From contig JAYSLY010000021.1 in NCBI GenBank assembly GCA_043725085.1, forward strand, positions 1 through 9,864: a stretch of 9,864 nt of DNA. The letters run 5' to 3'. Source of the stretch: UBA9630 sp043725085. Lineage in GTDB: Bacteria > Patescibacteriota > Minisyncoccia > Moranbacterales > UBA2206. The position numbers and the translations under genes are program-made. Below are positions 1 through 5,872 of this stretch, one piece after another. The notes beneath the pieces were generated by a model. That model did not search any database and had not been told where the DNA came from. It saw nothing but the letters and a program-made list of their open reading frames with translations. Every line of letters begins with the position of its first letter. Positions within the stretch are counted from its first letter, which is position 1.

Positions 1-99
1 CTAAATTGGGAAGTTATTTTGGATAAAGAAAGTCTATGCGAAAAATGCCAAAAAGCCTATTTCAGATAAATAATAATCATGCTTTCTCTTCGGAGAAAG
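1..99. repeat. Terminal direct repeat, left copy (contig circularisation overlap)
   Basis: Bases 1-99 are identical to bases 9766-9864, the last 99 bases of the window. A perfect repeat at the two extreme ends, with no transposase or inverted termini, is what an assembler leaves when a graph path closes on itself. The window is therefore most simply a circle of 9,765 bp in which 9766 equals 1. The same pattern could come from a tandem duplication of the whole locus. The repeat holds part of a -10 box (2-7) and a hairpin (82-99), and it ends exactly at the 3' base of that hairpin's stem. Confidence 0.9.
82..99 (+). other. UUCG-tetraloop hairpin in the junction-spanning transcript
   Basis: CTTTCTC (82-88) pairs perfectly with GAGAAAG (93-99) around TTCG. 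This is the C(UUCG)G arrangement known to be exceptionally stable in RNA. The nearest T-rich run (109-114) starts about ten bases after the stem, so this is not a canonical intrinsic terminator by itself. It lies inside the roughly 155-nt unit that would run from the promoter at 9744 to the terminator at 146-169. It may be a stabilising or structural element of that RNA. Confidence 0.55.
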
Positions 100-145
100 G
101 CGGTCTGTTTTTTAGTTTTTTCAATTTCAGTCAGCGTTTTTCGGG

Positions 146-169
146 GGACGGCGAGAGCCGTTCTTTTTT
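146..169 (+). terminator. Intrinsic terminator with GNRA loop
   Basis: ACGGC (148-152) pairs with GCCGT (157-161) around a GAGA tetraloop. G147-T162 and G146-C163 extend the stem to seven pairs. Six Ts follow at once (164-169). This is a textbook rho-independent terminator on the + strand, and it separates the junction-spanning short transcript from the gene at 208. Confidence 0.8.
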
Positions 170-194
170 GACCTCTGTCTAATTCTAATTTTTA

Positions 195-203
195 TGCTAT
201 AAT
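195..203 (+). promoter_or_regulatory. Extended -10 promoter, probably giving a leaderless mRNA
   Basis: TGC-TATAAT at 195-203 is a consensus extended -10. The ATG of the next ORF begins at 208, only four bases after the box, so the expected start of transcription falls on or just inside the start codon. No Shine-Dalgarno sequence can fit. The only -35-like hexamer upstream, TTGACC at 168-173, is 24 bp away and unlikely to count, but an extended -10 can act without it. Confidence 0.6.
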
Positions 204-207
204 TTTT

Positions 208-516
208 ATGCAAGAATCGCAAGAACTGCAAGAACTCAGTGAAGAACAACTGCAAGCCGAGGTAAATAAGATTTACACGCCTTTGTCTGTGGCGAAAGAG
301 GAGATTTGGCGTCGCTGGAACGACAAAGCCTTGAGAAAAAAGGTGGAGGATTTTTTGGGTGTTAATCTTCCTGAGCCGTTCAAGAATGAGCCGAGAGCGG
401 TGATGTTGCGTTATATTGCTACTCCAAATTTTGAGGCGAGTTTTTTTATTGGTTGGATTAATTTCTGGTTTTTGCATTTGCATTCTTTACTATTCCCAAT
501 TTTTGTTATAAGATAG
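208..516 (+). CDS. Hypothetical protein, probably a 5' fragment of a longer gene
   Basis: This ORF has 102 codons and begins at the ATG immediately after an extended -10 box. The N-terminal ~25 residues are Gln/Glu/Leu-rich, partly because of a short in-phase repeat of CAAGAA-type codons. The middle (about 26-75) is charged and helix-like, with WRRWNDKALRKK near residues 34-45, and looks like real protein. From about residue 78 the chain turns hydrophobic and AT-coded (repeated Phe/Leu/His), which suggests read-on into non-coding DNA after a truncation. I have an unverified impression that the middle resembles a conserved hypothetical family of Patescibacteria, and I assign no function. Being a truncated copy of a host gene is my preferred reading. 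Confidence 0.5.
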   Translation: MQESQELQELSEEQLQAEVNKIYTPLSVAKEEIWRRWNDKALRKKVEDFLGVNLPEPFKNEPRAVMLRYIATPNFEASFFIGWINFWFLHLHSLLFPIFVIR

Positions 517-584
517 CATAACGAGAGAAAAATATAAAAAATGAAAGAAATTAGTAAAGAATGCCATTAAAATTAAGCAAATTT

Positions 585-1322
585 ATGAAACTTAAAGATA
601 AAGTAGCCATTATTACAGGATCTTCTCGGGGCATAGGAAAAGCAGTGGCAATTCTTTTGGCTAAAGAAGGCGCAAAAGTTGTTATTAATTGTAAAGATCA
701 TGTTGAAGAAGCGAAAGAAGTAGTGAACGCTATCGGGGAAGATGAATCTTTTTTTATTCAAGCAGACGTTTCGGCAGAAAATGATGTCAAACGATTAGTT
801 TCAGAAACCATAAAAAAATTTGGCAAAATTGATATTCTCGTGAATAATGCGGGAATTATTTTTAGAGAAGGCGATTGGGAATCAAACAGGGATATTTGGC
901 GTGCAACTCTGGATATTAATTTAACCAGCGCATGGTTAATGATAAGAGAAGTTGCGCCAATAATGTTAAAACAGAAAATCGGATCAATTGTAAACATTTC
1001 TTCAATATACGGATTTCTTGGCGCTGCATCAGTGTTAGCTTACTCATCCGCGAAAGGAGGGATAATCACGATGACGAAATCTATGGCAAAGGAATTGGCT
1101 CCCACTATTCGTATAAATGCCATTGCTCCAGGCAATGTAATGACAGATATGACCAAGGAAGCCGGAGAGGATGTTATAAATTCTTTTAATGAGCAAACTC
1201 CTCTTAAGCGTTCTGCTGAACCAGAAGAGATTGCTAAAGCGGTGTTATTTTTAGCATCGGACGATGCTAGTTTTATAACCGGAGAGATGCTTGTCGTTGA
1301 TGGAGGGTATAGTCTTAGATAA
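585..1322 (+). CDS. Short-chain dehydrogenase/reductase, FabG-like
   Basis: This is a classical SDR of 245 residues, the usual family length. It shows the NAD(P)-binding TGSSRGIG (11-18), the adenine-site Asp-Val (61-62), NNAG (87-90), catalytic Asn112, Ser140, Tyr153 and Lys157 (Y-x3-K), and the PG turn (182-183). It should reduce a carbonyl or oxidise an alcohol with NAD(P)H. Closest by look are the 3-oxoacyl-ACP reductase and glucose dehydrogenase-type subfamilies, but the substrate cannot be read from sequence. I chose ATG 585 because the family normally starts with a few residues before the first beta strand. ATG 561 is in frame and would add eight residues. Neither start has an SD; a weak -10-like TATAAA lies at 533-538. 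The gene may be an accessory tailoring enzyme or unrelated to its neighbours. Confidence 0.9.
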   Translation: MKLKDKVAIITGSSRGIGKAVAILLAKEGAKVVINCKDHVEEAKEVVNAIGEDESFFIQADVSAENDVKRLVSETIKKFGKIDILVNNAGIIFREGDWESNRDIWRATLDINLTSAWLMIREVAPIMLKQKIGSIVNISSIYGFLGAASVLAYSSAKGGIITMTKSMAKELAPTIRINAIAPGNVMTDMTKEAGEDVINSFNEQTPLKRSAEPEEIAKAVLFLASDDASFITGEMLVVDGGYSLR

Positions 1323-1385
1323 AAAAAATAATTAAGATAAGTTCTAATACTTTTTCAATAAAATATATGATAAAAAACAAAGGGA

Positions 1386-1415
1386 TTGACAACAAGCGAG
1401 ATTCTAGTGTAAAAT
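1386..1415 (+). promoter_or_regulatory. Strong sigma70-type promoter for the ThrRS gene
   Basis: A perfect TTGACA (1386-1391) is followed by an 18-bp spacer and TAAAAT (1410-1415). Transcription should begin near 1421-1423. That leaves a 5' UTR of about 56 nt which opens with a perfect hairpin and ends in a strong RBS. It lies 63 bp after the SDR stop codon, so ThrRS is expressed independently of the SDR. Confidence 0.75.
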
Positions 1416-1421
1416 ACAGAG

Positions 1422-1444
1422 TTTCAAAGAATAACTCTTTGAAA
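1422..1444 (+). promoter_or_regulatory. Perfect 9-bp inverted repeat at the transcription start
   Basis: TTTCAAAGA (1422-1430) and TCTTTGAAA (1436-1444) are exact reverse complements with a 5-base loop. It sits where the predicted transcript starts, so it would form a hairpin at the extreme 5' end of the ThrRS mRNA, or act as a dyad operator on DNA. No T tract follows, so it is not a terminator. A 5' stabilising stem or a repressor site are both possible. Confidence 0.5.
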
Positions 1445-1477
1445 GGCACATTTAAAACGAAAAAAGGAGGAAAAGCG

Positions 1478-2881
1478 ATGAACGCAAACCAAGAAGAAGA
1501 ACCCAAATCGGAGTGGTTTATTGTTTCACCCGATGGGTCAATGGCTAAGGCTGATAAGTTCAATTGGGCCGGGAATGATGATCTCAAGGTGTTTTATTCG
1601 TATGAAAGTTCCGGTTCCAGGAAGGTAAAAGAAGCACCAGCTCACGTTAAAATGATGCAGCAAATGGAGCTGGTCGATTACGAACCTGCCGCTGATTCTG
1701 GCAATTTCCGTTGGATGCCAAAAGGGCACTTGATCAAGCGCCTCATGGAAAGGCACGCATCGGATATTGTAAAGAACTATGGTGGCATGCAAGTTGAAAC
1801 TCCGATCATGTACGATCTCAATCATCCTCAACTGGCAAGCTATCTGAAGCGCTTCCCGGCAAGACAGTATCATCTTTTAAGCGGAGATAAGAAGTTTTTT
1901 CTTCGCTTCGCTGCTTGCTTCGGTCAGTATCTCATCATGCACGATATGGGAATAAGCTACAGCCACCTGCCGGTAAGGATTTATGAGTTGACTCACTACT
2001 CATTTCGCAGGGAGCAAGCCGGGGAATTGGCTGGATTGAGACGTCTAAGGGTGTTTACGATGCCTGATATGCATTCTCTTTGTGTGGATGTGGAACAGGC
2101 CAAGGAAGAATTCTATCAGCAATATCTTCTTTGCAAGAAGTGGATGAGTGATCTTGAACTCAACCACGTTATGGCAATAAGAATTGTTGATGATTTCTTC
2201 CAGAAAAACCGAGACTTCATTATGGGAATCGTTAAGGATTTCGGACGCCCGGTATTGCTCGAGGTATGGAAAGAAAGGTTCTTTTATTTTGTCCTTAAGT
2301 TCGAGTTCAACGTGATCGACGGGCAAAAGAAAGCGGCCGCTCTTTCCACCGTGCAAATCGACGTAGAGAATGCCGAAAGATTTGACATTAACTATGTCGA
2401 CAAGGATGGTAAGCAGCAACGCCCTCTGCTTTTACATGCATCACTTTCAGGATCGATAGATCGCAATCTGTATGCTCTTCTGGAGCTTCAGGCGAGAAAA
2501 ATGCAAAAGGGGGATGTTGCCAAATTGCCGTACTGGTTGTGTCCTGCACAGATTCGCTTGATACCTGTAGCCGATAGGCATCTTTCTCGTTGTCAGGAAA
2601 TAGCATCTAAACTTGGTGCTAGAGTAGAGATTGACGATAGGAAAGAAACTGTCGGACGTAAGATACGGGAGGCGGAAGTTAACTGGATACCATTTGTCGG
2701 TATGATCGGAGATAAAGAACTCGAAAACAAGACCATCGCTGTGAGAGAGCGCGGAGTTTCAGGGCAAAAGGAAATGAATGAGTCTGAACTCTCTCAAATA
2801 CTCCATCAACTTCAGGGAGACAGGCCATACGAATCATTAAGCTGGCCTAGCCTTCTCTCAAAGCAACCCCGTTTTCGCTAA
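1478..2881 (+). CDS. thrS: Archaeal-type threonyl-tRNA synthetase lacking the editing domain
   Basis: This 467-residue class II aminoacyl-tRNA synthetase would join threonine to tRNA-Thr. The start is ATG 1478, with an AAAGGAGG-type RBS (1463-1470) eight bases upstream. Motif 2 (SFRREQAGELAGLRRLR, 175-191, Arg177) and the following FTMPDMH are of archaeal ThrRS style. The zinc ligands are present at Cys147, His199 and His320, and Asp197 is the expected threonine-hydroxyl contact. Motif 3 is GSIDR (325-329). The anticodon-binding domain begins near LPYWLCPAQIR (350-360). Residues 12-55 match the linker that precedes the archaeal catalytic core. The ~140-residue DTD-like editing domain normally in front is missing, as in the split ThrRS enzymes of some archaea. 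GC is clearly higher here (31 of 60 bases at 1801-1860) than in its paralogue downstream. It is probably active, as a housekeeping, spare or resistance copy. Confidence 0.88.
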   Translation: MNANQEEEPKSEWFIVSPDGSMAKADKFNWAGNDDLKVFYSYESSGSRKVKEAPAHVKMMQQMELVDYEPAADSGNFRWMPKGHLIKRLMERHASDIVKNYGGMQVETPIMYDLNHPQLASYLKRFPARQYHLLSGDKKFFLRFAACFGQYLIMHDMGISYSHLPVRIYELTHYSFRREQAGELAGLRRLRVFTMPDMHSLCVDVEQAKEEFYQQYLLCKKWMSDLELNHVMAIRIVDDFFQKNRDFIMGIVKDFGRPVLLEVWKERFFYFVLKFEFNVIDGQKKAAALSTVQIDVENAERFDINYVDKDGKQQRPLLLHASLSGSIDRNLYALLELQARKMQKGDVAKLPYWLCPAQIRLIPVADRHLSRCQEIASKLGARVEIDDRKETVGRKIREAEVNWIPFVGMIGDKELENKTIAVRERGVSGQKEMNESELSQILHQLQGDRPYESLSWPSLLSKQPRFR

Positions 2882-2885
2882 TGGG

Positions 2886-2930
2886 AAAAAGGGGCGAGAG
2901 CACAGTGTTGTTCTTTGCCCCTTTTCTTTT
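2886..2930 (+). terminator. Intrinsic terminator after ThrRS
   Basis: AAAAGGGGC (2887-2895) pairs with GCCCCTTTT (2917-2925), and the 3' arm runs into CTTTT. It begins five bases after the ThrRS stop codon, so the first ThrRS gene looks monocistronic. Because of the A-rich 5' arm and T-rich 3' arm it could work partly in both directions. Confidence 0.75.
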
Positions 2931-2966
2931 GAAAATACTAACTATGCTGGTTTTTGAATTTTTAAT

Positions 2967-4409
2967 ATGACCACAAAAAAATCTGACAAGAATTATTATA
3001 TATTAAATACATCTTCTGCAGTTATACCTGTGGATGATTATAATTTTAATAAAAAAGAAACATGTTTAAAATCACTTGTGAATAGCGAGTGTTTTTTTAT
3101 AAATCCCGAATCCAAAGATAGAAAAACAAGGCTCAACAAAATGATTAACAAAATAGGTTTCGAATGGGACCCATTGTCCGAGACTGGTCATCTAAGGCAA
3201 GTATCACATGCCGTTACTATAATGGAAGCAATTGAGAAATATAGTTGGCTAGTGGCTAAAAATTTTAGTGATGAATATGATATTCCTTTGTACAGAGTCA
3301 ATGCAGGAGAATTGTTGGATTCCAATATTCCGGAAATAAAAAAGCAAATTTTATTACTCACTAGAGATAGTATATATGGGTCTAATCAATACAGTGTTTT
3401 TATAAACAAAAATGAACGAATACTGCGATATAATGCTTGCTTGCAAAAACTTTCAGTAGCAAAAAAAATTAATCTTCATGAAAATAATCTTCCTGTTGGA
3501 TTTTTTGAAATATCCAAGAGCTACAGATTCGAAGAAGAAAATGAACTGCGACTATGTAAAAGAGCCAGAAGTTTTCATATTCCGGAAATTGATGTGATCA
3601 ATAAGGATGTGCCGGCTTCATTAAAATTGGCGTTAAATGCACATGCGAGAATATTGGACGAGATAAAGAAGTTTGATACAGAATTTGAACTGTTGTGTAG
3701 CGTAACGCAAGATTTTTTTAAAGAAAATATTGATTTTCTAAAAACGATAGTTAAATCTATAAACAAACCGATTTTACTTGCAGTCTATCAGAATGATTGT
3801 TGCAAGGATGGTGTAAAAATTGATATTGAGTACAAAGTTTTTGATAGTCTGAAATTGCCAGTGGAAATTGCCACATGTCTTGTAGATGATGGCTCTTCAG
3901 AATTTTCGCTGGGCTTAAAATTTAAAAATAATGGCGGAAAGAAAAAATCAGTTTCTATCCTTCATGTTGTTTTTCCATTTTCTTCGATTGAACGCTCCGC
4001 TTATTTTTTTATCGACAGAGCGGTTAAAGAAGAAAAGAAAAATGGATTTATGCAGTTTCCTCTTTGGATTTCTCCAACGCAAGTTAGAATAATTCCAAAA
4101 AATGATTCTATCGATTGTGCCAAAAAGTTTGCGAAGAAGCTGGAATTGTTAGGGATAAGAGTCGATATAGATGATAGGAAAGTAAGTTATGATGATAAAA
4201 TGAAAAGGGAGGATTTAAAATGGATACATTATGTTGTTACCATTGATAAAAATTCTCAGAATTTAATTATAGAAAACAGATCAGCGAAAATGAAGAGAAA
4301 AATTATCAGACAAAAGGATTTAATCAGAGAATTAAAGTCAAAGCTAGATCGGAATTTGGCTGTTCCAATTTATGTACCAATGCTTTTGTCGAAAAGAATA
4401 ATTTTTTAG
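2967..4409 (+). CDS. Divergent ThrRS paralogue with altered active site
   Basis: This 480-residue protein is collinear with the synthetase upstream, from the linker (about 8-45) to the C-terminal MLLSKR-type tail (472-477), and it also lacks an editing domain. The motif 2 arginine (187) and motif 3 arginine (343, in SSIER) are kept. Two key positions have changed: zinc-ligand His is Asp209 and the threonine-contact Asp is Glu207. Zinc ligands Cys158 and His333 remain, and the motif 3 glycine is Ser339. The GELAGLRRLR stretch of motif 2 is replaced by a sequence carrying NELRLCKRAR (192-201). The protein may have a different amino acid or tRNA specificity, or be a non-aminoacylating paralogue. 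GC is low (18 of 60 bases at 3481-3540). There is no RBS before ATG 2967. The stop lies 10 bases before a tRNA gene, so the two are likely co-transcribed. Confidence 0.85.
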   Translation: MTTKKSDKNYYILNTSSAVIPVDDYNFNKKETCLKSLVNSECFFINPESKDRKTRLNKMINKIGFEWDPLSETGHLRQVSHAVTIMEAIEKYSWLVAKNFSDEYDIPLYRVNAGELLDSNIPEIKKQILLLTRDSIYGSNQYSVFINKNERILRYNACLQKLSVAKKINLHENNLPVGFFEISKSYRFEEENELRLCKRARSFHIPEIDVINKDVPASLKLALNAHARILDEIKKFDTEFELLCSVTQDFFKENIDFLKTIVKSINKPILLAVYQNDCCKDGVKIDIEYKVFDSLKLPVEIATCLVDDGSSEFSLGLKFKNNGGKKKSVSILHVVFPFSSIERSAYFFIDRAVKEEKKNGFMQFPLWISPTQVRIIPKNDSIDCAKKFAKKLELLGIRVDIDDRKVSYDDKMKREDLKWIHYVVTIDKNSQNLIIENRSAKMKRKIIRQKDLIRELKSKLDRNLAVPIYVPMLLSKRIIF

Positions 4410-4419
4410 TTATCTATAT

Positions 4420-4490
4420 GGCGCGGTAGTCAAGCGGTTAGACCAGAGTCTGCAGAACTCTGCACGTAGGTTCGAATCCTGCCCGCGCCT
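4420..4490 (+). tRNA. tRNA-Cys (anticodon GCA)
   Basis: A full cloverleaf can be drawn: acceptor GGCGCGG/CCGCGCC (4420-4426, 4483-4489), 3-bp D stem GTC/GAC with GG in the loop, anticodon stem AGAGT/ACTCT (4445-4449, 4457-4461), loop CTGCAGA with GCA at 4452-4454, variable loop GCAC, and T arm GTAGG-TTCGAAT-CCTGC (4466-4482). The discriminator base is T (4490). U73 with the GCA anticodon is the known identity set for cysteinyl-tRNA synthetase, and the acceptor resembles E. coli tRNA-Cys. CCA is not encoded. The gene starts 10 bases after the ThrRS-paralogue stop and ends 25 bases before the next ORF, so it is embedded in the operon. No other tRNA gene is visible in the window. Confidence 0.95.
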
Positions 4491-4515
4491 CTTAACAATT
4501 AACAACTAACAAGTT

Positions 4516-5847
4516 ATGGATAAAAAGTATAAAAAAGTTGTCGTATTGGATTCGGTTATATTTTATCCGGAGCACAAGGACAGACTCAATAAAATTGCGG
4601 AAGAAGTGGTGGAATACAACACTTGTGAAACTGAAGAAGAAGTGTTGGAGAGAGTAAAGGGTGCAGACTGCATCATAAGCTGCTGGGTTGATATTCCCAA
4701 CAGAGTAATTGATGAAAATCCCCAATTAAAAACGATTGCCTTTTGGACGCATGCATTTGAACACAGAATAGACAAGGATTATGCTCTCAAACACAATCTT
4801 CATGTTCCCAGTATTCCTGATTATGGAACCGATTCAGTTGCGGAATTAGCTTTTATAGGTTTATTGCAACTTTATAAAAATGAAGAGGTGTTAAGTTTGA
4901 ATAATCCAAGGCAGCTCCAGGAAGAAATTATGGCTAAAGTTAATGATGATGTAAGGAAATTTAGTAAAAACTGGAGAGATAATTTGAGAGGTTCTTGGGT
5001 ACATGAATATGTAAAATCCGGAAAATTAAAAATTACAAGCCCCGATGAATTTAAGGAAGAAACACTTAAAGGTTTAACTGTTGGATTATTGGTAAACGAT
5101 AATCTCAAGGAGGATTTATTTAAAATTGCTAGCAGTGGATTTCATATGAATGCTATATATAGCTTGAGCGACCTACAACATGCTTTGAATATTGCCTTTA
5201 GACCCGTAGATAATCTACTGAGGGAGAGTCATGTTATTATTTATGATTCCAGATTTGTGAATGAGGAAATAAAAAATAAGATTAAAGATGGCAATTATTT
5301 GTCTGTTGTTGATGTCGCCGAAATTGTTCCTAAGGGCGAATCTTTGATGAATAAAAAAATCGGCATAATTGGACTTGGACGCATCGGAGGAAGGGTTGCT
5401 CAAATTGCAAAAGATGGATTTAACATGGATGTTTCTTATTACTCGATAAATCGGAATCAGGATCTCGAAAAGCAATATAATCTAAAATATAAACCATTGG
5501 AAAAAATTCTTACTGAATCAGATATAATAACTTTTCATTTGCCTCACGTTGGAGCTGAAAAGTTTATTACGAAAAAGATGATAGGTATGATTCCTAAAAA
5601 AACTACGGTAGTAAATGTAAGTGTCGGTAGTATTTTCGAGGATCAGTCACATTTCTTAAATCGTTTTAGTGGGGGTGATTTGAATGGATACATAGATGTG
5701 TATGACACCTTACCTCCGAGGGAAGAATTGAGAAATCGTAAAAATTTTTTGGTGGCAACATATCGCCTTGGATGGAGAACTAAGTCTACCATAGGATTAA
5801 AGACTCACAAATTACTCACACGTTTAAAAGAGGGTTTATATAGGTAG
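4516..5847 (+). CDS. D-2-hydroxyacid dehydrogenase-like pseudoenzyme with duplicated half-Rossmann domain
   Basis: The protein has 443 residues; the family usually has about 320-400. Residues 1-115 match the family's flavodoxin-like substrate domain, ending in the typical PDYGTDSVAE (101-110). The NAD-binding domain with GLGRIG (286-291) follows only after about 160 extra residues. Residues 185-271 look like a degenerate copy of the first half of that domain: LFKIASSGFHMNAIYS parallels VAQIAKDGFNMDVSYYS, but the glycine motif is absent. The catalytic triad Arg-Glu-His (R240, E269, H292 of E. coli SerA) is replaced by Val370, Leu399 and Arg417. Ordinary hydride transfer on a 2-hydroxyacid is therefore unlikely, although NAD(H) binding may remain. 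There is no RBS. It lies 25 bases after tRNA-Cys and 25 bases before the radical SAM gene, so it is probably one operon with both. Confidence 0.82.
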   Translation: MDKKYKKVVVLDSVIFYPEHKDRLNKIAEEVVEYNTCETEEEVLERVKGADCIISCWVDIPNRVIDENPQLKTIAFWTHAFEHRIDKDYALKHNLHVPSIPDYGTDSVAELAFIGLLQLYKNEEVLSLNNPRQLQEEIMAKVNDDVRKFSKNWRDNLRGSWVHEYVKSGKLKITSPDEFKEETLKGLTVGLLVNDNLKEDLFKIASSGFHMNAIYSLSDLQHALNIAFRPVDNLLRESHVIIYDSRFVNEEIKNKIKDGNYLSVVDVAEIVPKGESLMNKKIGIIGLGRIGGRVAQIAKDGFNMDVSYYSINRNQDLEKQYNLKYKPLEKILTESDIITFHLPHVGAEKFITKKMIGMIPKKTTVVNVSVGSIFEDQSHFLNRFSGGDLNGYIDVYDTLPPREELRNRKNFLVATYRLGWRTKSTIGLKTHKLLTRLKEGLYR

Positions 5848-5872
5848 TTAAAAAATAATTTTCAATTAAAAT

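Noticed and set aside
36..182. 48-codon open frame starting at the ATG at 36
   Set aside because: It crosses both the UUCG hairpin and the GAGA terminator and is Phe/Ser-rich from T runs, so it reads as non-coding.
127..483. Long minus-strand open frame opposite the 208 gene
   Set aside because: The plus-strand frame has a consensus promoter and better protein character. The minus frame is an antisense shadow, as are the other minus-strand frames in the window.
2967..4409. Phosphoseryl-tRNA synthetase (SepRS) charging the adjacent tRNA-Cys
   Set aside because: The protein aligns throughout with archaeal-type ThrRS, including linker and C-terminal tail, and no SepCysS-like gene is present.
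4420..4490. tRNA read as tRNA-Thr, partner of the ThrRS proteins
   Set aside because: The 7-base anticodon loop places GCA at 34-36 and the discriminator is T, both cysteine features. A Thr anticodon (NGU) is not present.
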